Of a stretch of DNA of 64,000 nucleotides, positions 50,001 to 58,004 are shown piece by piece (the first letter of the stretch is position 1; the number at the start of each line of letters is the position of its first letter). A model generated the notes under the pieces. The model made no database searches and was not told the DNA's origin. It saw only the letters and a list, made by a program, of their open reading frames with translations. Where the stretch lies: contig JAOXSC010000013.1 in the NCBI GenBank assembly GCA_025800215.1, forward strand, positions 1 through 64,000. The letters are read 5' to 3'. The translations under genes were made by a program, and so were the position numbers. This stretch comes from Marinibacterium sp. Lineage in GTDB: Bacteria; Pseudomonadota; Alphaproteobacteria; Rhodobacterales; Rhodobacteraceae.

Positions 50001-50198
50001 GGCGTTGTTGGTTTCCACCAGACCGAAATTCAGAAACCGCGCCAGATCGTTGTTGAGCACAAAGGCAGGCGTGTCATCGACCAGAACGCTTTGGAAAAAG
50101 CCGTTGGTCAGGGTCTGGCCGTCGCGGACGGTCTCTTGGGACAGGGACGATGTGGTCAGCAATCTGCTGCGCAGGCTGGCAAGAAGTTCGGAAAGCAT
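47082..50198 (-). CDS. RTX/CHRD-domain surface or secreted protein, type I secretion substrate
   Basis: A roughly 1038-residue acidic protein without signal peptide. GGAG lies 7 bases before the ATG at 50198, preferred over the ATG at 50213. Residues about 145-660 hold three long β-strand repeats. RTX nonapeptides follow (GGAGDDVLIAGDGDDVLVGG), then CHRD segments (YYNIHTSDFPGGEIRGQL, LSAIHLHNAPAG), then a second RTX block (GGDDLLTGGDGADIFAF) and a C-terminal secretion region. RTX repeats fold on calcium outside the cell. Adhesion or biofilm function is inferred from repeats and CHRD; no enzyme domain was found. Confidence 0.9.
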   Translation of the reverse strand: MLSELLASLRSRLLTTSSLSQETVRDGQTLTNGFFQSVLVDDTPAFVLNNDLARFLNFGLVETNNAEAAVQVNGEDAALFNFRSGSITANSGPDAQATAVQINGSASLRNFGSIDGDFNAVQFGAESAGQLDNFRDGVIASDSRAVDIQGQGVSVRNFGTIIGTGDQRNGTIYTNSTAEDVNISNFTGGVIDAGEDNNGAGISFQVGNEPGETVSNTVFNGFGATIQGRGQAAANTGGAGDGIRLTAGAQGAVSETDIVNSGVISSESNQGTAAGIRVANGVAAEGRILNTATGVIEGVRNGLYIGEAEHDLDVLNFGTIQSDSRAVNIDGTGVDLTNAGDILGTGNQRNGTVYADGTADDFSVSNLVGGTIDAGQGNLGSGFAAEIGGAEDGVNSFELSNAGTIQGRGNGGAGTGLAGDGVRVGNAGNQGTTDATITNSGFILSEGANGTVAGVRVVNGVNFQGSLTNSGLIAGAQNGVYFGTGDHSGGSFVNAGIVQSGSRALNIDGDGLRVENAGLILGTSDQRNGTVYADGTADNYSFTNTGVVDAGIGNNGSAVSLQVGDVAGDVVSAAVFNQGNLQGRGTATEGNTVGDGLRLFTSQQDAQFAGLVQNQGVISGSTDSDAAAGIRIDGGLDLLGAIVNEGEINGRVNAIDARDAGDVTFVNDSTGVVNGNVLLGAGDDIVVDLGQINGVVDGGAGDDVLIAGDGDDVLVGGIGNDFIDGGAGIDTADFSDQDVAVHVNLGATGAGTATRETGFSVSVTDQVVTDSADFVAKAEAGTLYYNIHTSDFPGGEIRGQLHVVSDTGSGHSRVIELAGSLDAAQEPGGASDSAATGEATLTIRFNEAGEAVYSSELSVSGLNEADLQTPAPGALSAIHLHNAPAGQNGPVVRDTLVDAGGTLDAAEPTGVSGATVIDPVGEVDTLVSIENVIGSDDGDVIIGSGQDNTLNGKGGDDLLTGGDGADIFAFDGVFGNDTVRDFESGSDRLDFSDFGPDFAENLVVSQDGDDALLTFSSDASVRLEGVNANDLTEDDFIA
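48234..49781 (-). repeat. Three tandem repeats of about 180 residues within the RTX protein gene
   Basis: Repeat units begin at SDSRAVDIQGQG, SDSRAVNIDGTG and SGSRALNIDGDG, with periods of 181 and 178 residues. Each contains DQRNGT or NQRNGT, a TA(E/D) motif, and a turn VIDAG/TIDAG/VVDAG. The DNA copies also share stretches such as GTGCCGTTGCGCTG. They have diverged, so recent exact duplication is unlikely. Confidence 0.85.
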
Positions 50199-50493
50199 GG
50201 CAAAACTCCGCATGAAATGGGTTCAGTAAGGCAGAGCAGCCGTGGCGTGGCGTCCCCGCTGTCCTAGCAAGTGCGGATGCGCGGCGGGGTTTGAAATTCT
50301 TCCTCTGAATGGGGGGCATAAGGATGGGAAATACTCACATTTGTCGTGAGCGGCCCGGTGCCGGAAGCCTTAGAAACAGGGGGTCTGCCGCTGTCAGCGG
50401 GGCGGGAGGTCTCTATTCATTGGGGTATGATCACGAAAGCGTGGGCCAAGTTGATCGCCATCCGGGGTGCGGGGGGCGTGCCTGATGGGTCCG
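50199..50493. promoter_or_regulatory. Upstream region of the RTX gene with an inverted repeat
   Basis: A 295-bp gap. It contains CTCAC-N7-GTGAG at 50334-50350, a perfect 5-bp inverted repeat about 135 bp before the RTX start. It could be an operator, but no known consensus was matched. The rest shows nothing recognisable. Confidence 0.4.
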
Positions 50494-51264
50494 TCAGGCG
50501 GGGTCGAACTGGATGAACTGCAGCACCGCGCCGTCGGGCCGTATGTCGATTGTCGCATAATGCGGGGCCTCGGGGGCCGCGCGCAGGTCGCCCCATTGCC
50601 AGTCCGGGCGCGGGGGCGGGGCCTGAAACGATAGCGCCCCAAGCGTGGAAAAGGGGATCCCCCGCAGGGCGCCGCATGTGGGCCGGTGCACATGGCCCAT
50701 GAACAGGTGCCGGACCTGCGGATGACGGGCGATCAGATCCAGAAAGTCATCTGCGTCTTCCAGCATCAGCTCGTCCTGACGCGGCAGGCCAAGAGCCATG
50801 GGCGGGTGATGCATGAAGATATAGGTGGGCGTATCGGGGGCCCAGCCAAGCATAGCCTCCAGCCAATCGCGCCGCGCGCCACAAAGCTGCCCGGCAGATG
50901 ATCCGGGCTTGTGGGTGTCAAGGCACAGGATCTGACCTTCGGGGATGGCGATGGCATATTGCACGAAATCGGGCATCGCGCCGTCGGGCAGGGTCAGGTG
51001 CCTGCGAAACTCGGACCGGGTGTCATCGTTGCCCATCATCGGGTGGATGAGAAAGGCTGACGCCGTCAGCTGCTCGGCCAGCGCGGCATAGTCGCGGGGG
51101 TGATTTTCGCCCACCAGGTCGCCCGACAGGATCCCGAAATCCGCATCGGGATAGTGGGTGCTGGCATGGGTGATCGCGGCCGACAGGTGTGCACGCGGAT
51201 CAAGGCCCAGAATATCACCTTCGGCCTGAAGATGCGGGTCGGTCATCCAGACAATGCGGGTCAT
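50494..51264 (-). CDS. Calcineurin-like metallophosphoesterase (GpdQ/cAMP-phosphodiesterase type)
   Basis: A 256-residue enzyme from the ATG at 51264. Binuclear-metal motifs are in order: WMTDPHL (DxH), GILSGDLVG (GD), MMGNDDTR (GND), FMHHPPMALG (H) and MGHVHRP (GHxH). The GNDD form of the usual GNHD box is notable. It probably hydrolyses phosphodiesters such as cyclic nucleotides or glycerophosphodiesters. It stands alone; no functional link to neighbours is evident. Confidence 0.86.
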   Translation of the reverse strand: MTRIVWMTDPHLQAEGDILGLDPRAHLSAAITHASTHYPDADFGILSGDLVGENHPRDYAALAEQLTASAFLIHPMMGNDDTRSEFRRHLTLPDGAMPDFVQYAIAIPEGQILCLDTHKPGSSAGQLCGARRDWLEAMLGWAPDTPTYIFMHHPPMALGLPRQDELMLEDADDFLDLIARHPQVRHLFMGHVHRPTCGALRGIPFSTLGALSFQAPPPRPDWQWGDLRAAPEAPHYATIDIRPDGAVLQFIQFDPA

Positions 51265-51337
51265 CGGCTGTCCCTTCGCGATTGGGCGGGTTCGGGTGAT
51301 GCTAGCAGGGCTTGCGGGGCATCGGCCAGCCCTGGCC

Positions 51338-52474
51338 TTAAGGCGTCGGTACAAAACGCGCGCGGGGGCGGATGATATCCCCGCTCTGGGTCTGTTCGAT
51401 GGCATGGGCGATCCAGCCCGCCACGCGCCCCACGGCAAAGATCATCGCCGCCAGCTCTGCCGGCGCGCCCAGCTGGGCTGTCAGCGCGGCCAGTGCGCCG
51501 TCCACATTGGGCGGCTGGTCAAGGTCCCGCGCCATTGCATGAAGTGCTACAACCGGCGGCGCGCGGTCCGGCAGCGGGGCCAGGATCAGCGGGGCGCGCG
51601 GATCGCCACGGGGATAGAGCGGGTGGCCAAAGCCAAACCCGTAAGGATCCCCCTGGGCGCGCAGAAACGCCGCCCCGTCCCCGTGCATCGCCGCCTGCAG
51701 GGCCGCCCCGGCAAGATCGGCCACACCGCCATGGCGCGGACCGCTCAGCGTGGCCATTCCCGCCAGCAGCGCGGCGGGCAGGCTTGCCCCGGTCGATGCG
51801 CAGACCCGCACCGCAAAGGTCGACGGGTTCAGTTCGTGATCGCTGACCACCACCAGCGCTCGTCGGATCGCATCGCGCCCCACCGCATCGAGCCCGAGCG
51901 CCTGGGCAAAGCGCGCATGGACCGGCCCGCTTAGCGGCTGGCCCAGGCAGGCATTGGCCAGTGCGGACAGAAGCGGGCCGGCATCCTGCGCGATCTCGGC
52001 GGGGGTGCGGCCCAGCATCGGGGGTGCATCGGCGGCGGCACGGGCCAGGCACTGCATGGCGCGGACAAAGCCGGATCCTGTGCCCGGATGCAAAGGGCCC
52101 GGATCGGCTGTGTCGATCTGTGCCACATCGCTCAGCAGGGCGGCGGTGTCTTCCAGCGACAGGGTTGCGGCGCAGTCGGCCACCGAGCGCCCGCGCAACC
52201 ACAGCATGCCGTCGCGCACTTCGGAAATCGCGGTGCTCAGCACCGGATCGCCCCAGCGAATGGCGGCTTCGGCCACGTCGCGCCGGGCGCGGGGGCGGCG
52301 GTTGGCGCGGATCAGCCCGTCGATGTCATCGCGGGCATAAAGGCTGCGGCGCGCGTCGCCCCGATCCGCCCGCGCACGGATCTGCCCCCGGCTGACATAG
52401 GCATAAAGCGTCTGCGGCTTCACGCCGAGCATCGCGCAGGCCGTGGGCGCGTCGATCCAGTCGGGTATTTTCAT
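51338..52474 (-). CDS. Citrate-synthase-family protein with N-terminal helix-turn-helix
   Basis: A 378-residue protein from the ATG at 52474. Residues 1-55 form an excisionase/MerR-like DNA-binding unit (WIDAPTACAMLGVKPQTLYA, YARDDIDGLIRANR). The remainder is citrate-synthase-like: SDHELNPSTFAVRVCAST with the active His, GPRHGGVADLAG, GFGHPLYPRGDPRA, and IFAVGRVAGWIAHAIEQ. It should condense an acyl-CoA with oxaloacetate or another 2-oxoacid. The HTH is kept in a minority of bacterial citrate-synthase-like proteins and its purpose is unclear. It is divergent from a CoA-transferase gene. Confidence 0.88.
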   Translation of the reverse strand: MKIPDWIDAPTACAMLGVKPQTLYAYVSRGQIRARADRGDARRSLYARDDIDGLIRANRRPRARRDVAEAAIRWGDPVLSTAISEVRDGMLWLRGRSVADCAATLSLEDTAALLSDVAQIDTADPGPLHPGTGSGFVRAMQCLARAAADAPPMLGRTPAEIAQDAGPLLSALANACLGQPLSGPVHARFAQALGLDAVGRDAIRRALVVVSDHELNPSTFAVRVCASTGASLPAALLAGMATLSGPRHGGVADLAGAALQAAMHGDGAAFLRAQGDPYGFGFGHPLYPRGDPRAPLILAPLPDRAPPVVALHAMARDLDQPPNVDGALAALTAQLGAPAELAAMIFAVGRVAGWIAHAIEQTQSGDIIRPRARFVPTP

Positions 52475-52560
52475 ATTGATTATCTTGATCAAGATTTACA
52501 GCCGATCAACCCTGCGTTTTGCTGGCCCCCATGCTGCTTGGACTCGCTGAGGAGGCCGTG

Positions 52561-53874
52561 ATGACATCCCCCTTTCCCATCCAGATCGCCAGAGCCCTGG
52601 GCGCCGAACCCCCGGCCCCAGTCACCCATGTGGACAGTGCCGATCTGCCATCCTGCTATCCGGTGTCGGCGCTGGCGTCGGCGTCGGTGGGCGCGGCGGC
52701 GGGCGAGCTGGGGGCGCTGATCGGCGCGCGCGATGTGGTGGTGGATGATCGTCTGGCGTCGCTCTGGTTTGACATGACGCTGCAGCCGCAGGGCTGGGCG
52801 CTGCCATCGCCCTGGGATGCAATCGCGGGCGTCCATCGCGCGTCGGACGGGTGGATCCGCCTGCACACCAATGCGCCCCATCACCGGGATGCGGCACTGC
52901 GGGTTCTTGGGTGCGGCCCGGACAAACCAGCCGTGGCCGCCGCGGTGTCGGACTGGGCGCGCGGTGATCTGGAAACGGCCATTGTCGATGCAGGCGGGGC
53001 CGCAGCGGCGATGCACGGCGTGGCCGACTGGTCCGCGCATCCGCAGGGGCGCGCGGTGGCCTCTGAACCGCTGATCGCCTGGGCGGATCATGGCACCGGC
53101 GCGCCGCCCGTCGCGCTTGATCAGGTGCGGGTGCTTGACCTTACGCGGGTTCTGGCAGGGCCGGTGGCCACCCGGTTTCTGGCAGGTTTCGGTGCGCGGG
53201 TGCTGCGGATCGACCCGCCGGGCTGGGCCGAGCCGGGGGTCGAGCCCGAGGTGACCATCGGCAAACGCCGCGCCGGGTTGGATCTGACACGCCAAAGCGA
53301 CCGCGCCACGTTCGATGCGCTGTTGGCGCAGGCCGATGTGCTGGTACATGGCTATCGCCCCGGTGCGCTGGCGGGGCTGGGCTATGACGCGCAAAGCCTG
53401 CGGGCACGCGCGCCGCAGCTGATTGACATAAGCCTGAGTGCCTATGGCCACAGCGGCCCCTGGGCCGGGCGGCGGGGTTTTGACAGTCTGGTTCAGATGA
53501 GCTGTGGCATCGCCGCCGAAGGCATGCGGCGCAGCGGCGCGGATGTGCCTCTGCCGCTGCCGGTGCAGGCACTGGATCACGCGACGGGCTATCTGATGGC
53601 CGCAGCGGCGCTGCGCGCGCTGCGCCAGCGCAACGCGGGTGGCCGGATCCGGTCGGCGCGGCTGTCGCTTGCGCGCACCGCCGCGCTGCTGATGTCGGGC
53701 GGGGCGCGGGATCTGCGCGGCACGGCGATCCCGCCCGAGGGCGTCCGGACCCTGCCCGAAGATACCGGCTGGGGCCCGGCGCGGCGGCCGCATTTCCCGG
53801 TGGCCGTGGATGGGCGGGGGCCGCGCTGGCGCCACCCTGCAGGCCCGCTTCGGGTGGATCCGGCCGCCTGGTGA
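52561..53874 (+). CDS. CaiB/BaiF (class III) CoA-transferase family protein
   Basis: A 437-residue protein from the ATG at 52561. Family features are VLDLTRVLAGPVATRFLAGF, VLVHGYRPGALAGLG, SAYGHSGPWAGRRGFDSLVQ (Asp is the expected nucleophile) and LDHATGYLMAAAALRALRQR. It should move CoA between carboxylic acids. Divergence from the citrate-synthase-like gene suggests joint use of an acyl-CoA. The substrate is unknown; the N-terminal third is less conserved. Confidence 0.86.
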   Translation: MTSPFPIQIARALGAEPPAPVTHVDSADLPSCYPVSALASASVGAAAGELGALIGARDVVVDDRLASLWFDMTLQPQGWALPSPWDAIAGVHRASDGWIRLHTNAPHHRDAALRVLGCGPDKPAVAAAVSDWARGDLETAIVDAGGAAAAMHGVADWSAHPQGRAVASEPLIAWADHGTGAPPVALDQVRVLDLTRVLAGPVATRFLAGFGARVLRIDPPGWAEPGVEPEVTIGKRRAGLDLTRQSDRATFDALLAQADVLVHGYRPGALAGLGYDAQSLRARAPQLIDISLSAYGHSGPWAGRRGFDSLVQMSCGIAAEGMRRSGADVPLPLPVQALDHATGYLMAAAALRALRQRNAGGRIRSARLSLARTAALLMSGGARDLRGTAIPPEGVRTLPEDTGWGPARRPHFPVAVDGRGPRWRHPAGPLRVDPAAW

Positions 53875-53888
53875 CGGGCCTGGCAGGC

Positions 53889-54152
53889 TTAGCGGCGCGA
53901 TCTCAGCGCGTCATGGATCCGTTGCAGCCAGGTCAGCACCAGAAAGACGCCGATGACCCAGAGGATCAGCTCGAACGGGGCAAGCTCGGTGCCCCGCAGC
54001 CAGCGCGCCAGCAGGCCACCCTGGGGGCGCAGGGTCTCGATCCCGAACAGCCCGTCGCGCGACCACAGCCGGAAATCCCAGAAGCGCGAGACATAGAACA
54101 GCGTGGCGGCCACCGCGCCGGTGACGCTCAGCCAGAACAGACGGGGGATCAT
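53889..54152 (-). CDS. Small membrane protein of the redox operon
   Basis: An 87-residue protein with two membrane helices (LFWLSVTGAVAATLFYVSRF, residues 5-24; FELILWVIGVFLVLTWLQRI, residues 60-79). It is the last gene of a five-gene leftward operon with 4-base overlap to the one before. No cofactor motif is visible. Its role is unknown; a structural subunit of a membrane redox complex is inferred. Confidence 0.75.
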   Translation of the reverse strand: MIPRLFWLSVTGAVAATLFYVSRFWDFRLWSRDGLFGIETLRPQGGLLARWLRGTELAPFELILWVIGVFLVLTWLQRIHDALRSRR

Positions 54153-54925
54153 CGGGTCACCTCGATCGTGTCGGGGTCGATGGCAAAGACCAGAAGGTCG
54201 CCATGGCGCGCAATGTCGCCTTCGACGGTGATGAACTGCGCGATCCGGTCATAGGCGGCATCGGGCATGGGCGCACCGCCGGGCCCTGTGATCATCAGGA
54301 ATTCGGCCCCTTCGACCGGCTGCGTGCTGACAAAGACGGGCGGGATGCCGCCATCCAGACACAGCGTCGCGCAGGCCTTGTGCGCCAGCCCCGTGCCCGG
54401 ACGCATAGCCCCAGCATAACATTTGCCGTCGCAGATCTCGCCCGCAAGGCGCCAGCGCCCCAGCGGTTCGGGGGCAGGCGGAGCGGCGGGATCGCCTGCG
54501 GCGGCGTCCTCTGCGGCGCTCAGCCCGTTGCGGCCGCCGCGCAGCTGCAGCATGTCCAGATCTCCGCGTTCCAGCAGCACGCCCGAGGCCGTGACCCGCT
54601 GCCCGGCCAGCGCGTTGGCGCGCGCGACCACGCCGTTCTTGCCCTGCCCAGACAGCATCAGCGTGCGCCCGGCAGGGATCTGATCGCTGCCCTGGGTCAC
54701 GTGCAGGATCGGGCTTGGGGTCAGCTCCAGCACGCCGGTCACGGTCTGGCGGCCATAGTCAAAGCGGAACGCACCGCTGCCCGGATCGTCCTGTGTGGCG
54801 CCGACGGCATAGCCGATCGCCCCCGCGCCGATCACCAGCACCGCCGTCACCGCCCACAGGAACACCCGCAGCGTCGCCGGGGTGGCCAGATAACCCACAT
54901 AAAACGCTTTGTCTCTGGCCATCAC
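54149..54925 (-). CDS. Single-pass periplasmic protein with paired cysteines, redox operon
   Basis: A 258-residue protein with one membrane helix (LRVFLWAVTAVLVIGAGAIG, residues about 19-40). The outer domain has a predicted OB-like part (GVLELTPSPILHVTQG, LSGQGKNGVVARANALAGQR) and two close cysteine pairs (GEICDGKCYAG and HKACATLCLDGG) that could bind a metal or disulfide. It overlaps both neighbours. I do not recognise a characterised family; its role in electron transfer is inferred from the operon. Confidence 0.75.
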   Translation of the reverse strand: MMARDKAFYVGYLATPATLRVFLWAVTAVLVIGAGAIGYAVGATQDDPGSGAFRFDYGRQTVTGVLELTPSPILHVTQGSDQIPAGRTLMLSGQGKNGVVARANALAGQRVTASGVLLERGDLDMLQLRGGRNGLSAAEDAAAGDPAAPPAPEPLGRWRLAGEICDGKCYAGAMRPGTGLAHKACATLCLDGGIPPVFVSTQPVEGAEFLMITGPGGAPMPDAAYDRIAQFITVEGDIARHGDLLVFAIDPDTIEVTR

Positions 54926-55989
54926 GCAACCTCGCCGGTCAGAAGTGTGGGGGGCAGGGGGATCGGGGGCACCGGTGTGCCGGGCGGGTTGGCCACCGGA
55001 TCAACCAGCACCGTTTCCCCTTCGAGGCGCAGGTTGTAGGTGGGGATCTTTTCGGTGAACGGGGCGGGCGAGCGCCCCGTGGTCACGTCATATTGAAACC
55101 CGTGCCAGGGGCAGGTGACCAGGCAATCCAGAATGCGGCCTTCGCCCAGCGGGCCGTTCTGATGCGCGCAGGCATTGGCAATGGCGCTAAGCTGGCCTTG
55201 GTGCCGGAACACCGCAACCCGGTCGCCATCGGGCAGGATGGCGATGCGCGCGCGGCCTTCGGCGATGTCGCCGGCGTCGCAGACCCGCACCCAGTTGTGC
55301 CCGCGCGCGCGGGCGTCTCCGGCCAGCGTTTCTTTCAGCGCGGCGGCCAGATGCAGTACCACCACCAGACCTGCGCCAATGACAAAGATCGCCAGCGGGA
55401 TCGGGTTCTGCATGTCCTGCATCACCCCCAGCCCCACATGGCCGATCAGCGCGGCATAGGCGGGGTAGATCAGATAATGGATGCGTTTCCACAGCGGCGG
55501 GCCCAGGAACTTGAGCCAGAAATCATGGCTGGTCACCGCCAGTAGCAGCATGGCAAGCAGGGCAAACACGCCCAGGATCTCATAGGGGAACCCGGCCAGC
55601 TGCCCATAGCTGGTGTTGGATCCCAGCAGGGCCGCGTATTTTTCGGTGGGCGAAAAGGCAAAGTACCAGTTCAGCGCAAAGAACGCATGGGTCAGCGCCA
55701 CCGAACAGGTGAGCACCCCGAAATGGCGGCGATTGTACAACAGCGGCAGGAACCGTGTGTCCAGCCGTGCCAGCGGGCCGATGCACAGGATCACCGTCAG
55801 CATGACGAAGGCGCAGGCGCCAAAGGCGCGCATGCGGTGGATCGCGGGGTCGACGGGGCGCGCATGGCCAAGCGCCTCGGGCGTGAGATATAGAAAGACC
55901 CACAAGAACAGGCCCGTCCCGGCCACCAGTGCCGCATCATAGGCCCATTTGCTGCGGGTCCATTGCACGGGGGTGTATTTGACACTCAT
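54922..55989 (-). CDS. Ferric-reductase-like membrane protein fused to a Rieske domain
   Basis: A 355-residue protein from the ATG at 55989. The N-terminal two-thirds has about six helices with conserved His (RRHFGVLTCSVALTHAFFAL, FLGPPLWKRIHYLIYPAYAA) as in heme-binding ferric-reductase-like domains. The C-terminal third is a Rieske ferredoxin fold with ANACAHQNGPLGEG and TCPWHGFQYD. It could move electrons between heme in the membrane and a soluble Rieske partner. This fusion is unusual. Confidence 0.83.
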   Translation of the reverse strand: MSVKYTPVQWTRSKWAYDAALVAGTGLFLWVFLYLTPEALGHARPVDPAIHRMRAFGACAFVMLTVILCIGPLARLDTRFLPLLYNRRHFGVLTCSVALTHAFFALNWYFAFSPTEKYAALLGSNTSYGQLAGFPYEILGVFALLAMLLLAVTSHDFWLKFLGPPLWKRIHYLIYPAYAALIGHVGLGVMQDMQNPIPLAIFVIGAGLVVVLHLAAALKETLAGDARARGHNWVRVCDAGDIAEGRARIAILPDGDRVAVFRHQGQLSAIANACAHQNGPLGEGRILDCLVTCPWHGFQYDVTTGRSPAPFTEKIPTYNLRLEGETVLVDPVANPPGTPVPPIPLPPTLLTGEVA

Positions 55990-56360
55990 GACGCATCCTC
56001 GGGCAGGGTCAGGCGTTGCGGTGCGATGTCGAGCGGCGGCGTCTGGCGGATCACGAATGCCGCGCCCAGCGTGGCGCAGATCGTCAGACCCAGCATCACC
56101 GCCACCAGCAGATGCGCCCGGCGCGGCGGGGCATAGCGCCGGTGCCAGTCGTCGCGCCCGCGCCGCAGCACCCACCAGCGCCAGATGACCAGCGGCCAGA
56201 TCAACATCACTCCGGGGATCAGCAGCGGGCGGAACACATAGGCGCCGCGCGCGTCTTCGTCGATCTGGTCGATGCCGATGGTCAGAAACAGCGCGGCCAC
56301 CCCGGCCCCGGCGATCAGCCAGAGCCGCGCCAGCGCGACGATGGTTTCGGCGATGGTCAT
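55986..56360 (-). CDS. Membrane protein of the redox operon, unknown function
   Basis: A 124-residue protein from the ATG at 56360 with three membrane helices: residues 5-27 (ETIVALARLWLIAGAGVAAL), 44-65 (LLIPGVMLIWPLVIWRWWVL) and 82-103 (HLLVAVMLGLTICATLGAAF). The WPLVIWRWW stretch is rich in Trp. It overlaps both flanking genes. No redox motif is seen; a membrane anchor or subunit role is inferred. Confidence 0.75.
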   Translation of the reverse strand: MTIAETIVALARLWLIAGAGVAALFLTIGIDQIDEDARGAYVFRPLLIPGVMLIWPLVIWRWWVLRRGRDDWHRRYAPPRRAHLLVAVMLGLTICATLGAAFVIRQTPPLDIAPQRLTLPEDAS

Positions 56361-57967
56361 GTCATCCCCCCATAGGTGATGCCCGACAGCTCGGACATGT
56401 CGCGTTTCCATGTGGTCAGGTCACCCGCGTTGAACCCCGACAGGTGGTCATGCCCACAGGCCCGCGCCATGACCTGCATAAGCTCGGTGCTGGCGACAAA
56501 GAAGTTCGCCAGCTGACGGGCCGATTTTTCCACCACCAGACGGTTGACCAGGTGCGGTTTCTGGGTCGCGATGCCGACCGGGCAATTGTTGGTGTGGCAG
56601 GCCCGCATCGCCAGGCAGCCGATCGCCTGCATCGCTGCGTTCGACAGCGCAATGGCGTCGGCCCCAAGCGCCATGGCCTTGATGAAATCGGCCGGTTTGC
56701 GCAGCCCGCCGGTGATCACCAGCGTCACATCCCCGCGCCCCGCGCGATCAAGGTGGCGCCGCGCGCGCGCCAGCGCCGGGATGGTGGGGACCGATATGTT
56801 GTCGCGAAACAGGATCGGCGCCGCTCCGGTACCGCCGCCGCGCCCGTCAAGGATGATGTAGTCCACCCCAACCTCGAGCGCGGCGTCGATGTCCTTTTCG
56901 ATATGCTGGGCCGACAGCTTATAGCCGATGGGGATGCCGCCGGTGCGGTCGCGCACTTCGTCGGCAAACTCCCTGATCTGTGCGGGGCGGTCCCAATCGA
57001 CAAAGCGGGGGGGCGAAATGGCGGGCTCGCCTTCGGCAAGGCCGCGCACCTGGGCGATCTTTCCGGTGACCTTGTGGCCGGGCAGGTGGCCGCCGGTGCC
57101 GGTCTTGGCCCCCTGACCACCCTTGAAATGAAAGGCCTGAACGCGCGCCAGCCTGTCCCAGTCAAAGCCGAACCGGGCCGAGGCCAGTTCGTAGAAATAG
57201 CGCGACGATGCCCCCTGTTCTTCGTCCAGCATGCCGCCTTCCCCAGAGCAGATGCCGGTGCCTGCGATCTCGGCCCCGCGCGCCAGCGCCAGCTTGGCGG
57301 GTTCGGACAGGGCGCCAAAGGACATGTCGGACACAAATAGCGGAATATCCAGCCGCAACGGTTTCTGAGCATTGGGGCCGATCACCACATCGGTGCCCAC
57401 CGGGTGGTCATCCAGCAGTGGTGCGCGGTGCAGCTGAGCGGTCAGGATCTGGATGTCATCCCAGCCCGGCAACTGGTCACGCGGCACCCCCATGCTGTCA
57501 AGCTTTCCGTGGTGGCCGGTGCGGGTCAGCCCGAACCGGGCATAGTGCTGGATCAGCCCGGTATGGGGTTCTTCCGCAGTGCCATGCGCCGTGTCCGCAT
57601 AGAGCCCCAGATAGGAGTCACGGTTGAAGGGTTGTGGGTTCTGACGCGCCCAGTCGTTGATTTCGTCGGCGTCCACCAGAACCGCGTCGCCGTCGATCCA
57701 GGCGGTGAATTTGGGCAGTTTCTCCGAATTGGCATATTCCGACACCCCGCTATCAAGCCGATAGTCCCAGTCATGCACGCCGCAGATCAGGTTGTCGCCG
57801 CGCACGAACCCGTCCGCCATCAGGGCTCCGCGATGCAGGCAGCGCCCGTAGAAGACCGACACACTGTCATCGAACCGGACGACGACCAGATCGACCTCTC
57901 CGACCAGGGCGTATTCCGGGCTTCGGTCGGCGAGATCACTGAGCTTGGCGACTTGGGTCTTTTGCAT
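56357..57967 (-). CDS. Rieske domain fused to FMN-binding glutamate-synthase-like domain
   Basis: A 536-residue protein. Residues 1-100 form a Rieske ferredoxin fold with Cys43-His45 (YGRCLHRGALM) and Cys62-His65 (LICGVHDWDYR). Residues about 150-520 match the glutamate synthase FMN domain (FVSDMSFGALSEPAKLALAR, ISPPRFVDWDRPAQ, VDYIILDGRGGGTGAAPILF). A cysteine cluster MRACHTNNCPVGIATQ could hold a [3Fe-4S] centre. No glutaminase domain is present, so ordinary glutamate synthase activity is not claimed. As first gene of the operon it may be the soluble electron donor or acceptor of the membrane partners. Confidence 0.85.
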   Translation of the reverse strand: MQKTQVAKLSDLADRSPEYALVGEVDLVVVRFDDSVSVFYGRCLHRGALMADGFVRGDNLICGVHDWDYRLDSGVSEYANSEKLPKFTAWIDGDAVLVDADEINDWARQNPQPFNRDSYLGLYADTAHGTAEEPHTGLIQHYARFGLTRTGHHGKLDSMGVPRDQLPGWDDIQILTAQLHRAPLLDDHPVGTDVVIGPNAQKPLRLDIPLFVSDMSFGALSEPAKLALARGAEIAGTGICSGEGGMLDEEQGASSRYFYELASARFGFDWDRLARVQAFHFKGGQGAKTGTGGHLPGHKVTGKIAQVRGLAEGEPAISPPRFVDWDRPAQIREFADEVRDRTGGIPIGYKLSAQHIEKDIDAALEVGVDYIILDGRGGGTGAAPILFRDNISVPTIPALARARRHLDRAGRGDVTLVITGGLRKPADFIKAMALGADAIALSNAAMQAIGCLAMRACHTNNCPVGIATQKPHLVNRLVVEKSARQLANFFVASTELMQVMARACGHDHLSGFNAGDLTTWKRDMSELSGITYGGMT

Positions 57968-58004
57968 GACGGGTCTCCTGGCGTTCTGGATTGTGATGCT
58001 GTGT

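Noticed and set aside
47025..50267. A 1080-codon open frame on the plus strand
   Set aside because: It is antisense to the RTX protein, has no ribosome site or recognisable domain, and reflects high GC third-position bias.
56357..57967. Glutamate synthase large subunit
   Set aside because: The glutaminase and central domains are missing and a Rieske domain replaces them.
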